64,000 nt of DNA, taken from NCBI RefSeq assembly GCF_000332175.1, contig NZ_KB235914.1, forward strand, positions 4,371,793 through 4,435,792, read 5' to 3'. Position 1 is the first letter of the stretch. Every line of letters starts with the position of its first letter. The DNA comes from Pseudanabaena sp. PCC 6802 (lineage in GTDB: Bacteria; Cyanobacteriota; Cyanobacteriia; Pseudanabaenales; Pseudanabaenaceae). The notes beneath the pieces were generated by a model. That model was given only the letters and a program-made list of their open reading frames with translations. It was not told where the DNA came from and searched no databases. This document shows, piece by piece, positions 42,801-55,200 of the stretch. A program made the translations under genes and the position numbers.

Positions 42801-43886
42801 AGCGGGGCCGCCAACCAGGGCAAATCCGGTGAGGGATACTACTGTATCTACTAAGACTGTTTCTCTAGCTTTATCTTTGCTGAACGACCAATTGCCTCTA
42901 GGCGCGGAACTGTAAAAATATTCCTCGACTGGCTTGGAGAAATCTAAGCCACCTGCGAATACTGGCATCACCCTTGCACCTTGCGATTCCATTTCTTGCA
43001 CGACAGCAACATAATGGGCATCATCCCCGGTTACTAAGTGCGTGCGTGCCAGTACTAAACCAATACAGGGTGCCAATGGGTCTTTAAGATCGTCGGAAAT
43101 GTCGGTGCGGGAATTGTACCAGGCAAAATATTCCTGTACGTCCTCAAACATTTTGGGGGCGATCGGATGCCAAATACCCATGTCTGGATAGGAGATCGGC
43201 TCGCGAAACGCGATCGCATTCTTGCGATCCTTCACCTGCGGCATGTAGTTTTGCGCGATCATCAACAGGAAGTTCTCCAGGTTTTCCTGGGAACCGCCCA
43301 GCCAGTATTGGAAGCTGAGCATGAAATTACGTGCATCCTGTGCCTTATCGAGGGGCATGTATTTGAGGATTTTGGGCAGGGTTTGCACGACCTTGAGCAT
43401 GCTGTCTTGAAAAGAACTACCCGCCTTTTCCTTGCGTTTTTTCATGAACTGAGCGATCGCGCTCTTGGACTGACCGAGATTTTCCATGCTAAAACTGCCC
43501 ATTTTATTCAGGCGCATGACTTGAGGCATGGAAGGAAAGACCACACAAGCATCAAGGCGATCGCGATGTGGCTGCACGGCATCGACAATTTTATTGGCCA
43601 GATCTTCAATGAAGATTAGTGAAGCCAGAAATACGTTGGCATCGGCAACATCCCGTTGAAATGACTCATAATTTGCTGGATCGCGCAATTCCTCGATTAA
43701 GTAACCGCTCACCTCTACGGCTAAATTGGGGTTACGGCTATTAATGGCGGCGATCGCCGCTGATAAAGCACTCTGATACTGTGGTTCTAAGACGACGTAA
43801 ACCACTTTCATCAACACACGACCGTTAATATTTTCCGGGGCAATATGTCTAATTGTTGTGCTGGTCGGTTTAACGGTTGCGAACAT
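39867..43886 (-). CDS. chlH: Magnesium chelatase subunit H
   Basis: The 1339-residue porphyrin-binding subunit inserts Mg2+ into protoporphyrin IX with ChlD and ChlI, the first committed step of chlorophyll synthesis. The N-terminus ([20 protein letters not shown]) and the long CobN/Mg-chelatase domain fit Chl[21 protein letters not shown], then [20 protein letters not shown], and [20 protein letters not shown]. Length is that of cyanobacterial ChlH. GGAG lies about six bases before ATG 43886. chlI and chlD are not here. It is divergent from the glycosyltransferase operon. Confidence 0.97.
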   Translation of the reverse strand: MFATVKPTSTTIRHIAPENINGRVLMKVVYVVLEPQYQSALSAAIAAINSRNPNLAVEVSGYLIEELRDPANYESFQRDVADANVFLASLIFIEDLANKIVDAVQPHRDRLDACVVFPSMPQVMRLNKMGSFSMENLGQSKSAIAQFMKKRKEKAGSSFQDSMLKVVQTLPKILKYMPLDKAQDARNFMLSFQYWLGGSQENLENFLLMIAQNYMPQVKDRKNAIAFREPISYPDMGIWHPIAPKMFEDVQEYFAWYNSRTDISDDLKDPLAPCIGLVLARTHLVTGDDAHYVAVVQEMESQGARVMPVFAGGLDFSKPVEEYFYSSAPRGNWSFSKDKARETVLVDTVVSLTGFALVGGPARQDHPKAVAALEKLNCPYMVVLPLVFQTTEEWQNSDLGLHPVQVALQVALPELDGAVDPIVMSGRDELTGRAITLSDRVEMIASRAMKWANLRRKPRCQKKIAITIFSFPPDKGNIGTAAYLDVFASVHKVVQSLANNGYDVHDLPANGEALMQEILHNPNAIAGSPELNIAARLSVPEYEASTPYYESIAAQWGPAPGHLNSDGQNLLVYGKHYGNVFVGVQPTFGYEGDPMRLLFSKSASPHHGFAAYYTYLNKIWQADAVLHFGTHGSLEFMPGKQIGLSGECYPDNLIGALPNIYYYAVNNPSECTIAKRRGYATTISYITPAPETAGLNRGLNELNELIGSYKELRLGNRGVSITNTIMDKVRLVNLDKDVDLGDRDAKDMSLEERDNIVGKVYNKLMEIESRVLPCGLHVVGEAPKIEDVTDVLASIASFDRPEDNIKSLPRIICESIGRDIEQLFKSSDKGILEDVELLAQIRATTNKAVGALVKAKADADGRISKLSVLNFLSMGKTEPWITSLHESGYKAIDSEAIDPLFEFLEFCLKQIVADNELGGLIRALEGEYITPSPGGDPIRNPGVLPTGKNMHALDPQSIPTSAAVQAAQVVVERLLDRQKSENNGNYPETIACVLWGTDNIKTYGESLAQVLCMVGVKPLPDALGRVNRLELIPLEELGRPRIDVVVNCSGVFRDLFVNQMDLLDRAIRMAAEADEPLEMNFVRKHAIAQAEEFGVTLRQAATRVFSNAAGSYSSNVNLAVENSTWESESDLQQMYLSRKSFAFGSEVNNVQQRQLYESSLKSVDVTFQNLDSSEISLTDVSHYFDSDPTKVVASLRSDGKQPSAYMADTTTANAQVRTLSETVRLDSRTKLLNPKWYEGMLNHGYEGVREISKRLVNTMGWSATAGAVDNWVYEDVNDVYVQDAEMRDRLKNLNPHSFRKIVGTLLEVNGRGYWETSDQNLQMLRDLYQELEDRIEGVD

Positions 43887-44304
43887 GCGGTCTCCTTAAG
43901 TTTTCGGATCTCTATAAGTAGCTTGTATATCAACGACAATGAGGGACTTCGAGGAATTGCTTATCCTCAAGCACTATTTAGCCAGGACTAGTTACGAACT
44001 AATTAGCTATCAACTTTAGTTTTAGCAAAGAATCCTTACAATAGTTCACCTACAGACCGATCTGCAACATTTTGCAATCAAATTATTTAAATTTCGTAAC
44101 AAAACCTTAGTGCATTCAATCAAAAAATGTTTACATTAATTAACATGATTCGAGCGGTCTTAAATCTTAGATCCTTTAGTCCTTCACGGAGGATAATGAA
44201 TGCCAGCAGCAGATATAATTAGATAAAATTTAAGGATATTTGACAATAACCCCCTGTTGTTAATCCTTATTAATGGTTAATGGTATTCAGGCGGCTTTAA
44301 ACTT
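43887..44304. promoter_or_regulatory. Divergent promoter region between chlH and the glycosyltransferase operon
   Basis: This 418-base AT-rich region must hold promoters for both directions. Visible elements are TTTACATTAATTAACATG around 44128-44145 and a strong Shine-Dalgarno (GGAGG, 44188-44192). That sequence precedes a nine-codon frame, ATG 44196 to TAG 44222 (MNASSRYN). The region from 44223 to 44304 has repeated TTAAT words. The ATG at 44305 has only a weak AGGCGG ahead of it. No RNA gene recognised. Confidence 0.45.
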
Positions 44305-47300
44305 ATGATCCCTGAGATTGAATTTAGGTCTGAAGAAGATCTGGGTATTATTGACAGCTTGCAAAACAAGTTAGAAGAAGCAATATTTCATCAGCACGAA
44401 GGTTTTTTTAGACAGGCGAAGCGTCTTTACAAGGAGGTTCTAGCCCAAGATCCCAAACATGCTGAGGCTTTACACAGGTTAGGTTCGATAGAATGCGAAT
44501 TGGGTAGATTCGAGGTAGGCGTTAATCTCATTAACTCTGCTTTAGAGTTAAACCCAAACATAGTTGAAGCTCATATTTCTAAGGGGAAATGTTTGTCTCG
44601 GCAAGGACGCTTAAGCGAAGCGATCGCTGCTTTTGAAAGGGCAATAGAAATCGATCCCAATCTGGCAGATGCATATCAGCATCTATCAATTGCGCTCAAA
44701 GATAGCGGGAATCTGGAAGCTGCAAATTTCTACAAACTCAAAGCTCTAACTTTAGCTCCTAGTTTACCCAATCCACCTTCCAATTTAAGCTCGAATCTAA
44801 GTTTCGGTTTAGATGAATCGTTTAAATCTCTGCCAGAGGAGATTGAGTTAATTCAACAGAAATTAGAGGAAGCCCATGCCCATCATTCCGAAGGCTTTAC
44901 CAATCAGGCAAAAAACTTATATGAAGAAGTCCTGACCCTACAAGCAGATAACTTCGATGCCTTATACATGTTGGGTACGCTTGCCTACGAATCGGGCAAA
45001 ATTGCCGATGGGTTGGACTTACTGAAAAAAGCCATGCTGGCGCAGCCAGAAAATGCTGAAGTTTGCTGCCAGATTGGGAACGGTTTTTACAAATTGGGAA
45101 ATCTAGATGACGCGATCGCGCGTTATCGACAGGCTGTAAACCTGAACTCAAATTACACTAGGGCGTACTACAATCTGGGGATTGCCCTGCACAAAACTGG
45201 CGACTTGGAAGGTGCAGTTGATAGTTTGGAAAAAGCGATCGCCTTGCGGGGAGACGATCCCAAGCTGCTCTATCACCTGGGGGCTGTTTTGCAGCAACAG
45301 GGGAAATTTCAAGCAGCACTAGGGCGCTATCAGAAAGCTTTAGAACTAAAGCCCAATTTTGTTAGAGCTAGCCGCGCTTTAGTTAACCTGGTTGCCTCCA
45401 TACAAGAATTTGCTAACGTGCCATCCCCTCAAACTCCGTCTGATTCTGGTCGGCTAGATCGAGAAGATAGGGAGCCGACAAAACCAGAGCGATCGGATGC
45501 CGACCAAAAGCCAGAAAACATAGAAGCAATAGATCGAGATCGGAAACTAGAACAATTAAAACAATTACTGCGAGCGGAACCTAAATCTGCCGAGTTATAC
45601 GGTCAAATAGGAGACATTCAGCATCAGTTAGGGAATTTTGAGGCGGCGATCGCTGCCTATCAAAAAGCAACCGAAATCGATCCCAAGTCAGTCGAAGCTC
45701 ATTTTGAGCTAGCTTCTATTTTCCTAAAACTAAACCAACCACAAGCTGTAATTCACTATTGCCAGCAAATAATTGCCATCGATCCGCTTCATGCTGAGGC
45801 GCATTGGATGTACGGCGTTGCTTTGACGCAGGTTAACTCGCTAGATGCAGCCATCAGTCACCTGCACCAGGCGATTGCCTTTAAGCCCGACTATGCCGAC
45901 GCCTTTAGCAGTCTCGGGGCAATTTACGTGCTGCAAGGTAAATTGGATGAGGCGATCGCCTATCTGCAAAGAGGTAGGGTATTTGCTCCCAACGCTGTGG
46001 ACTTACTCTACAACCTGGCGGGAGCGCTAAAGCAAAAAGAGAAATGGTACGAGGCGCTTGAATATTACCAACAAATTATCAAGATTCAGCCGAACTATGC
46101 CCTGGCATATCAAAAATGCGGCGAGATTTTAGTAGAGGATAATCAGATAGAGGAAGCGATCGCTTATTTTCAGAAATTACTGAGCTATCAAGACGACAAT
46201 CCTATTGCCAACCGACTGAGCAGGTTGGCTTTACCCGTTCTGTACGACAACGAAGAGGAAATCGGCTACTGGCGCTATCGTTATGAGGAGGGCCTGCAAA
46301 AATATATCGATGCTTGCGATCTCTCAACAGAGAAGTCACAGAAACTAGCTTTAGCAGGAATTAGCTACTGTACCAACTTCTATCTTACCTATCAAGCCAA
46401 AAACGATCTCGAGCTGCAACGCCAATATGCCGAATTCGTGCAGCGAGTTATGGCTGCCAACTACCCGCAATGGACGCAGAAAATTGAGATGCCACCCCTG
46501 GGCAAAGATGAGAAAATTCGCATTGGCTATATTTCTCCCAATCTCAAGGGTCATGCGGGTGTAGCCTGGAGCTTGGGATGGCTGCGTCAACGCGATCGCA
46601 GCAAATTTGAAGTCTACAGCTACTTCACTGGTAGATTTCCCGATGAGACAACCGCGCTATTTCAAGCAGAAAGCGATCGCTTCAGGCATATTCCCGATAG
46701 TTTCGAGGCGATTTGCGAGCAGGTACGGCAGGACAACCTGCATATCCTGGTATTTCCAGATATCGGCATGGATGCCCAATCGCTCAAGCTGGCGGTCTTG
46801 CGTCTAGCACCGATTCAATGTGCTTGTTGGGGGCATCCCATTACCTCTGGCTCGCCCAATATCGAGTATTTCCTTTCCGGCGACTTGATGGAACCGGAGA
46901 ACGCGCAATCTCACTATAGCGAAATCCTGGTACGGCTACCCAAATTGGGATTCTGCTATCCCAAACCGCAACTGCCCAGAGACAGGAAAACCAGAAAGGA
47001 TTTTAACATCCCAGAAGATGCCATAGTTTATCTCGCTTGTCAGTCACTCTACAAATATCTCCCACAACACGATCGCATTTTTGTCGAGATTGCGCAGCGG
47101 GTACCTAATGCCAAGTTTGTGTTTCTGTGCCGAACGACAGCGCACGTTCACGACCAGTTTTATCGGCGCTTGCAGAAAGCATTTGCGGCGGCAGAACTGG
47201 ATGTCGCTCGATTCTGTATCATGCTGCCAAAGCAAACAGGCGATGACTATCTGAGCGTGCATTTAGCATCTGATATCTTTCTCGATAGTATCGGTTGGTC

Positions 47301-49242
47301 TGGTGGCAACACCAGTTTAGAAGCGATCGCCTGTGGATTGCCGATTGTGACTCTACCTGGCGAGTTCATGCGAGGTCGTCATACCTATGCCATGCTCAAA
47401 ATTTTGGCGATGGAAGATACAATCGCCCAGAACGAATCTGAATACATTAGCATTGCGGTACGCCTGGCGCAAGATCCCGATTGGCGCAGAGATGTGGTTG
47501 AGAGAATGCGATCGCGGCATGGGGATCTCTATGAGGATACTACTTGCGTAAGAGCCTTAGAGGATTTCTACATGGCGATAACCAGTTCTCAGAAATCCGA
47601 GGAAATTCTTTCAGAGGGCATCTCGCACCAGCAAGCTGGCAGGTTGGAAGAAGCAAGGCAACTGTATCGCAAGATCTTATGGCAACAACCTCACGATTTC
47701 AACGCTCTCTACCTGTCGGGTACCATTGCCTATCGTTTGGGTAACAACAGGGATGCGATTCGCTACTTGCGACAAACGATCTTCCTGCGCGGCGATCATG
47801 CCGAAGCGCATAAGAAATTGGGAGATATTTTTCTAGAGCAAGGTGAACCCGAAGAAGCGATCGCCGCCTATCAAAACGCCGTCACCTATAAGCCAGAATA
47901 TTTTGACGCTCACTTCAATTTGGCAAACCTCCTTTGGCAAACTGGTGATGGCGATCGGGCTGTCTTTCACTACCAACAGGTAATCGAGCGCAATCCTAAC
48001 TTTGTCCTCGCCTATAGCAATTTAGGTGCCATCCTTTACGATCGGGGCAAAGTCGAGGAAGCAACTGACTGCCTGCGCCGCGCCTTAGAAATCGATCCCG
48101 ATCTGGCAGAGGCTAATTACAACTTGGGGACGATGCTGTTTAAGCAAGGTAAATCCGATGCAGCATTACCCTACCTGGAAAAAGCGATCGCGCAGAATCC
48201 CCAATCTGCCGAGGCGCATAACGTGCTGGGCAATAGCTTGAGAGAACAGGGAAAACTGCACGATGCCATCGATCGCTATAGAGAGGCGATCGCGCTCAGT
48301 CCAGATTATGCTGAAGCGCATCGCAACCTCGGTACCGCCTTACTGACCCAGGGCAATTTCGAGCAGGGGCTAGCTGAGTATGAATGGCGCTGGCAAATGC
48401 CAATTTTTCAGCAAGATCCAGTATCATCTCTCATACAGCCGTTGTGGGATGGTTCCGATCTCGCTGGCAAGAGCATTCTCATCCACTCCGAGCAGGGCTA
48501 TGGCGATACGATTCAATTTATCCGCTATCTATCATTGCTCAGAGAGCGTAATGCCCGCTTGGTTGTAGCTTGCCCAACGCCGCTGATCCGACTTTTAAGT
48601 CATATGGAGGGGATTGCCGCGATTGGCGATCGCTACGAGCAATTGCCTGCAACTGACTGGCGCATTCCCTTAATGAGTTTGCCGCGCCTATTTGGTACTA
48701 CTTTAGAATCCATTCCCAAGCGCGTTCCATATATTTCTGCTCCAAATGCACCCGATCTGGAATTCAGAGCGCCGCATCATAATATCCACGTTGGCTTGGT
48801 TTGGGCTTCTAAACCAGGGCATTTGACTGCGAATAAACGCTCCTGTCCGTTTAGTCTATTATCGTTAGTTCTCAGCATTCCTGGCATCTATTTCTACAGT
48901 TTGCAAAAAGACGTTCCCAGTTCCGAACGGCACCTGTTAGACGCGCACCACGATCGGATTACCGATCTCGGCCATCAGATCGGCGACTTTGCCGACACCG
49001 CCAGTCTCATTAGCAAAATGGATTTAATTATAACTGTCGATACGGCAGTAGCGCACCTGGCGGGAGCCATGGGCAAGCCCGTATGGGTATTGCTGCCGTA
49101 TGCATCCGACTGGCGCTGGTTATTGGATAGAGATGATAGTCCCTGGTATCCCACTATGCGACTGTTCCGCCAAAAGCAAATTGGCAATTGGGAAGGGGTA
49201 ATTACTAGAGTTGCGATGGATCTGAGAAAATGGATTAATTGA
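44305..49242 (+). CDS. TPR - GT41 (SPINDLY/OGT-like) - TPR - GT9-like glycosyltransferase
   Basis: The 1645-residue protein begins with three blocks of tetratricopeptide repeats (about 20-170, 180-370, 415-640), split by a charged linker (~372-415). A GT41-type domain (about 725-1090) follows. It has IGYISPNLKGHAGVAWSLGW with the conserved His750, YLACQSLYKYLP with Lys917, and DSIGWSGGNTSLEAIACGLP for the UDP-sugar site. GT41 enzymes add a sugar, usually GlcNAc, to Ser/Thr of proteins. More TPRs (~1098-1355) and a GT9-like domain (~1355-1645) complete it: HSEQGYGDTIQFIRYL, NKRSCPFSL, ITVDTAVAHLAGAMGKPVWV. No signal peptide. First gene of the locus; the next ATG follows its stop by two bases. 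Confidence 0.9.
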   Translation: MIPEIEFRSEEDLGIIDSLQNKLEEAIFHQHEGFFRQAKRLYKEVLAQDPKHAEALHRLGSIECELGRFEVGVNLINSALELNPNIVEAHISKGKCLSRQGRLSEAIAAFERAIEIDPNLADAYQHLSIALKDSGNLEAANFYKLKALTLAPSLPNPPSNLSSNLSFGLDESFKSLPEEIELIQQKLEEAHAHHSEGFTNQAKNLYEEVLTLQADNFDALYMLGTLAYESGKIADGLDLLKKAMLAQPENAEVCCQIGNGFYKLGNLDDAIARYRQAVNLNSNYTRAYYNLGIALHKTGDLEGAVDSLEKAIALRGDDPKLLYHLGAVLQQQGKFQAALGRYQKALELKPNFVRASRALVNLVASIQEFANVPSPQTPSDSGRLDREDREPTKPERSDADQKPENIEAIDRDRKLEQLKQLLRAEPKSAELYGQIGDIQHQLGNFEAAIAAYQKATEIDPKSVEAHFELASIFLKLNQPQAVIHYCQQIIAIDPLHAEAHWMYGVALTQVNSLDAAISHLHQAIAFKPDYADAFSSLGAIYVLQGKLDEAIAYLQRGRVFAPNAVDLLYNLAGALKQKEKWYEALEYYQQIIKIQPNYALAYQKCGEILVEDNQIEEAIAYFQKLLSYQDDNPIANRLSRLALPVLYDNEEEIGYWRYRYEEGLQKYIDACDLSTEKSQKLALAGISYCTNFYLTYQAKNDLELQRQYAEFVQRVMAANYPQWTQKIEMPPLGKDEKIRIGYISPNLKGHAGVAWSLGWLRQRDRSKFEVYSYFTGRFPDETTALFQAESDRFRHIPDSFEAICEQVRQDNLHILVFPDIGMDAQSLKLAVLRLAPIQCACWGHPITSGSPNIEYFLSGDLMEPENAQSHYSEILVRLPKLGFCYPKPQLPRDRKTRKDFNIPEDAIVYLACQSLYKYLPQHDRIFVEIAQRVPNAKFVFLCRTTAHVHDQFYRRLQKAFAAAELDVARFCIMLPKQTGDDYLSVHLASDIFLDSIGWSGGNTSLEAIACGLPIVTLPGEFMRGRHTYAMLKILAMEDTIAQNESEYISIAVRLAQDPDWRRDVVERMRSRHGDLYEDTTCVRALEDFYMAITSSQKSEEILSEGISHQQAGRLEEARQLYRKILWQQPHDFNALYLSGTIAYRLGNNRDAIRYLRQTIFLRGDHAEAHKKLGDIFLEQGEPEEAIAAYQNAVTYKPEYFDAHFNLANLLWQTGDGDRAVFHYQQVIERNPNFVLAYSNLGAILYDRGKVEEATDCLRRALEIDPDLAEANYNLGTMLFKQGKSDAALPYLEKAIAQNPQSAEAHNVLGNSLREQGKLHDAIDRYREAIALSPDYAEAHRNLGTALLTQGNFEQGLAEYEWRWQMPIFQQDPVSSLIQPLWDGSDLAGKSILIHSEQGYGDTIQFIRYLSLLRERNARLVVACPTPLIRLLSHMEGIAAIGDRYEQLPATDWRIPLMSLPRLFGTTLESIPKRVPYISAPNAPDLEFRAPHHNIHVGLVWASKPGHLTANKRSCPFSLLSLVLSIPGIYFYSLQKDVPSSERHLLDAHHDRITDLGHQIGDFADTASLISKMDLIITVDTAVAHLAGAMGKPVWVLLPYASDWRWLLDRDDSPWYPTMRLFRQKQIGNWEGVITRVAMDLRKWIN

Positions 49243-49244
49243 TT

Positions 49245-52200
49245 ATGACAGTACGTGACGGTGAACTCGATCTATTAGATGTCGGAGTTCAGCACGTAGA
49301 TGTGCTGTTGGGAAGGGCGATCGCCTCTCAAAAATCCGGTCAGATCGGTGCAGCAGAATGCCTATACCTACAAATCCTTAAACAACAACCAGACCAAATT
49401 GATGCATTGCAAAATTTAGGCACGATCGCCTGCCAGCAACAGCAATTCGAGCGCGGCATTAATTTACTGAGCCAGGCTATAGCGATCGCGCCCGATCGCG
49501 TTGGTATCCACACCAATCTCGCTCTGGCATACATTGCTATGGGGGATCTGGATGCGGCGATTCCTCATTATCAAAAAGTTATAGACTTGCAGCCAGATTG
49601 CACCCCAGCCTATCTCAGGCTATCACAGGCACTGATCGAGCGATCGCGGTTGGCAGAAGCGCAGGACTATTTAGAGAGATTGCTAGCACGCCAACCCGAT
49701 TGCGCTGATGCCTATTGGGATCTCTGTGCGATTTTGCGCCAAACCGATCGCTACGCCCTATGGCGGCAGACTGCCGAACAATACATGCGGTTCTGTCAAG
49801 ATTCCGATGCGATTGGTGCGGCGATCGCCACCATCCAGGCCTACTATAAAACTGGAATGCACGCTGAAGCTCTCCAGAAATTAGAAGAACTGGAAGCGCA
49901 GATCTATCGAGATGCAGGCGAACTATCAGATACAAATATCGGGCGCATCTATTTTCTGATTCTCTTCGCTATCTTTCGCCTGAGAGACGATTTAGAAGCA
50001 AATAGCAAGTTAGCAAAGTTAATTGGGCAACTCTACGCCAAAAGCGCTCGCAAAACCATCGATGCCATCCCTCGCAAATCGTTAGAACCCGACAGAGATC
50101 GCGACAACTTAGCGAATTCCCATTCTCAGCAAGATCGCTTGCGCATTGGCTTTATGTCCGTAAATTTTAGACGACATCCCGTTGGTTGGTGTATCGCGGA
50201 CGCGCTTCAGTCGCTATCGCGGCTCGCTCCCCATATCTACCTCTATGCCACCAGCGAATTTAAAAGGGATGACCGCACAGAAGTATTTGAGAACATAGCA
50301 AGTAAATGCAACTGGAAGGGAAACCGCTGGCAGCAACAGACACAATCTGAAACTTTCAAGAACCTCAACGATCTAATCGCCGAAATCGAGGAAGATAATT
50401 TGGACGTGCTGATCGACCTAGATTCTTTAACTGCAAGCAGACATCCAGAAATCCTGGTCAGAAAACCAGCACGACTGTGCTTGTCGTGGCTGGGCTTTGA
50501 TGCGCCGTTTCTCTCGACCGATAACTATAACCTGGGCGATCGCCATACGCATCCAGCAGGAATCGAACCATATTATCTCGAAACCATAATTCGATTACCA
50601 GATTCGCATATGGCTGTGGCTGGTTTTGCGAGCGTTCCTGTAGACCGCCAAGCCCAGCGTAAAGCGATCGGAATTAAAGCGCAAGAAATAGCCTATCTCT
50701 GCGTTACTCCCAGCATCAAGCTCAATTATCCAACGGTAGAAGCACATGCGCGCATCCTAAAATCCATTCCAGATAGCAGATTGCTTTACAAAGGCAGAGG
50801 AGATCTAGAGGTTGTGAAATCGCTCTATCACCAGATCTGCATCAACTATAATCTCGATCGCGATCGCATCAAGTTTCTACCACTGACAGCAACCGAAGAA
50901 GAACACAGAGGCTCATACGCGATCGCTGATGTCCTCCTCGACTCTTATCCCTATAACGGTGGCAGTCACACTTTAGAGGCGCTCTGGTTTAATTTACCCA
51001 TAGTGACGCGCATGGGCGAGCAAAGTTTTTCCAGGATGGGCTACTCGTTTCTGACCACCCTAGGAATTACAGACGGCATTGCGCGTAACTGGGATGAATA
51101 TGTGGAATGGGGCATTCGCCTCGGCCAAGATCGCGCTTTAAGGGATGCGATCGAAAAGCAACTGCTCGCATCAAAGCAGCCCGATCGCCTCTCGCCACTA
51201 TGGAACCCCGATAAGCTTGCCAGAGATATGTACGGCATGTTTGAGTCGGTATTAGCAGGACAAAGAGACAGCGACGCGGCAATTTACTTTGAACTTGGTA
51301 ATAACTTGTGGCATCGAGGCAACGTGGCCGAATCTGCCATGCGCTACCGTCAGGCGATCGCGCTGCAACCAGATCGTGCTGAAGCATGGGGTAACTTAGG
51401 GACGGTTCTGCATAGCGAGAACAAACTAGAGGAGGCGATCGCCCATTATCAGAAATCTCTACGACTCAACTCACATAACTTGACAATCCAATCGAATCTG
51501 GGTAAAGCATTCAAGGCACTAGGTCAAGACGATCTGGCGATCGCCTGTTACGAACGCGCGCTCGAGATCGATCCCCAAAACCTGCATCCATATAATCGAT
51601 TGGGAGAGATATTTTTTGCTCGTCGCGACTGGCAAAAAGCAAGGGACTGCTTTCAGCAGGCGATCGAGATCGACCCTAACTATGCATTTTCGCTTAACCG
51701 ACTCGGAGCTATTCACCTGGAATGGCAACGGGTAGATGAGGCCATTATCTATTTCGAGCGAGCGATAGGCTGCGATCCGGAATTCGTTAACGCCCACGTA
51801 AACTACAGTTTAGCCCTACTACTCAAAGGGGAATATCGGGCTGGCTTCGTCGAATACGAATGGCGCTGGCAAGAGCAAGAATTCCTGGCGCAAAATCCTA
51901 CTTTCTCTACACCCGTATGGGATGGTTCCGATCTCCAGGATAGAACTCTTCTAATTTATGCCGAACAAGGCTTAGGCGATTTTATCCAGTTTATCCGCTA
52001 CCTGCCTTTAGTAAAAGCTAAATGCAGCGATCGCGGTAAGATTCTGGTTACCTGTCCGGCATCGATAATTCCCTTACTCAGCGATAGCAACGATCTGATT
52101 AAAGATGTCGATTTGATTGCAGTAAATTCTCCCCTCCCCCCATTCGATCTTTGCGCTCCCCTATTGAGCTTGCCTCGTATTTTGGGAACTGCTGTTTCTA

Positions 52201-55200
52201 ACATCCCATCTGTCGTTCCTTACCTATTTGCCAAGCCCGATCGCATGACGATCCCGGAGCGATCGCAGCAGGATCGATTGCGGATTGGCGTGGTCTGGGC
52301 AACGTGCAGTGCTAGCTCGGAGACTGGTAAGCGCTCCTGCCCCCTCGAATTGTTTCAGCGGCTAATCGATTCTAACCTGGGAACGTTTTACAGCTTGCAA
52401 ATGGAAATTCCTCCTGCGGACGAGGATTTATTTGAACGCCTGGGCGATCGCATTGTGGATTTGCGCGATTGCATCCAGAATTTTGCCGATACAGCGGCGA
52501 TCGTCGAACAGATGGATTTAATTATTTCGATCGATACTGCTGTGGCGCACCTGGCGGGCGCAATGGGTAAGCCAGTCTGGTTGCTACTGCCTTTTGCCGC
52601 TGACTGGCGCTGGATGCTAGAAAGAGAGGACAGCCCCTGGTATCCTACCATGCGATTGTTTCGCCAAGCACGGAGCGACGATTGGGCAGGAGTTATGGGT
52701 AGACTAGTTGTAGCCTTAAGAGATTTCATGCGAGGGGAGGTTATAGTGCGATCGGAGTCGGAGCCGTTAAATCTGGATATTTTAAATCTCGATATCTTGC
52801 TGCAAACAGCGATCGCCCACCATCAAGCTGGTAGGAGATCGGATGCCGTTGAGGTATGTAAAATCATCCTGGATCGCCAACCTGATAACTTTAACGCTCT
52901 GTATCTTATGGGTTTGCTTACCTATGCTGAGGGGCGCTGGCTAGACGCACAGAACTATATCGAGCGAACCATTGCTCTCAAGAGCGATCATGCTGAAGCA
53001 TATAAGAAATTAGGTGATATTTTCAAGGAAAAAGGTGAAAGACAAGCGGCGATCGCCGCCTATAAACGCGCCATAACCCTAAAGCCCAAGTATGTTAACG
53101 CATACTATGCCCTGGGCTGTATTTTAGGCGAGCAAGAAGATTACCCCGAACTTGTCGAAACTGCCATTGTCAATTTTCAACAGGCTCTGACTCTGAAGCC
53201 AGACTATGCGATCGCGCACTATGGTTTGGGTCTTTGTTATAAATCCTTAAATCAGTTGGATCGAGCGATCGCGGCGTTTCAGCAATCTGTATTTTGCGAT
53301 CCCAAATATACTGACGCGCACGTCGCTCTAGGTTTGACATTGTTGCTCGCGGGAAATTTTGCGCCGGGATGGCAAGAGTATGAGTGGCGCTGGGATGCGA
53401 TCGATATTGCCAAGGAATCGCCGCATCTTTTCCCCGAACCTGTTTGGGATGGATCGGATTTTCGCGATCGAACGCTACTAATATATGCCGAGCAGGGACA
53501 CGGCGATCTCATCCAATTTATTCGCTATGTTCCCCTAGTCAGGGATAAGGGCGGTAGAGTCCTGCTAGCTTGTCCTCAGGAACTAATTTCTCTATGTGCT
53601 TGCTTAGAGGAGATACAGCTTATCTTGTGGGATAGAGAGAAAGCACTAGAGCGCGATAAACTCGCATTTGATATTCGCGTTCCTTTACTCAGCCTGCCTC
53701 GCATCTTGGGAACTACTATAGATACTATCCCCAACCGCATACCTTATCTATCTGTTCCTCTCCCCATAAAACCGCACCTTCAGATCGCCTCCCAAGAACG
53801 CTTAAAAGTTGGCCTGGTTTGGGCAACCCATAGCGCCAGTCAAACAGCTAAACGACGCTCGTGTCCGCTACCGTTACTGGAACGAATATGGGAGATTGAA
53901 GGAATAGCATTTTACAGCCTCCAAACAGAAATATCATCGCTAGAGAGAGAAAGATTAGCAGGTAAAGTACAGGATCTAAGCCCGTATATTAACGACTTTG
54001 CCGATACCGCCATCCTGATCGAACAGATGGATCTGGTTATTTCTGTGGATACGGCAGTAGCCCATTTGGCAGGGGCATTAGGCAAACCTGTATGGGTTTT
54101 ATTGAAGTTCCATCCCGATTGGCGCTGGCTGCTGGAACGCGAAGATAGTCCCTGGTATCCCACCATGCGCTTGTTTCGCCAATTACGCAGCAATGATTGG
54201 GAAGGGGTAATAGCAAGAGTAGTTGCTGCTCTGCAAGAATTTCGCAGTGGAGATGAGATGTCAATACCAAACTCACAACTACCTACCAGCACGCAAAGCT
54301 TGGATATAGATTCTCATGCTAAGCTGCAAACTGCGATCGCCCACCAGCAAGCAGGCAGGTTGGATGAGGCAGCCCAAATCTATCAACAAATTCTGCAACA
54401 GCACCCCGATGACTTTAACGCTCTCTATTTAGCAGGGGTAGTGGCCTTGCGCCAGAACCACCTCACTGAAGCAGTTAGCTATTTGCAACGCACGATCGCG
54501 CTCAAGAGCGATCACGCCGAAGCACACAGGAAACTGGGAGATATTTTTAAGCAACAGCGCCAGCCAGAGGAGGCGATTGCTGCCTACCGACAGGCGATTG
54601 CCTGCAAGCCTGACTATTGCGAAGCACATTATTTTATAGGCATCGTATTTTGGAATCAGGATAATTTCGAGCAAGCTGCTTTTCATTACCGACGGGCAAC
54701 AGAAATCAAACCAGACTATGCAGCAGCGCATGGCAATTTAGGAGCGGCTCTGTTCAAGCTAGGGAAAACCGATGAAGCGATTGCATGCTATCATCGAGCC
54801 TTGCAACTCGATCCCCACGATCTCCTCGCACTTTGCAATTTAGCCACAGCGCTAGCCGATCTAGGTAAGCTGGATGAGGCGATCGAGCATTGTCAAACGG
54901 CAATTCAAATCCAGCCTGATAGCCAGAACGCGCACTGCAATCTTGCCTATGTCTACCAGTGTCAGGGAAACACAGAAAAAGCAATCGCGGCATATCAAAA
55001 AGTCATCGACCTCAATCCCAACCATATTGACGCTCATATTGGCTTGGGCAATATGTACTCCAACCTCCAGCAGTACGAAAGAGCTATTGATGAATTCAAC
55101 CGTGCGATCGCCATCGACTCCAGTAATGCCAATGCCTATAACTGGTTGGGGTTTGTTTGCCTTGAGTTAAACCAGGTCGATGCTGCGATCGAGGCTTTCC

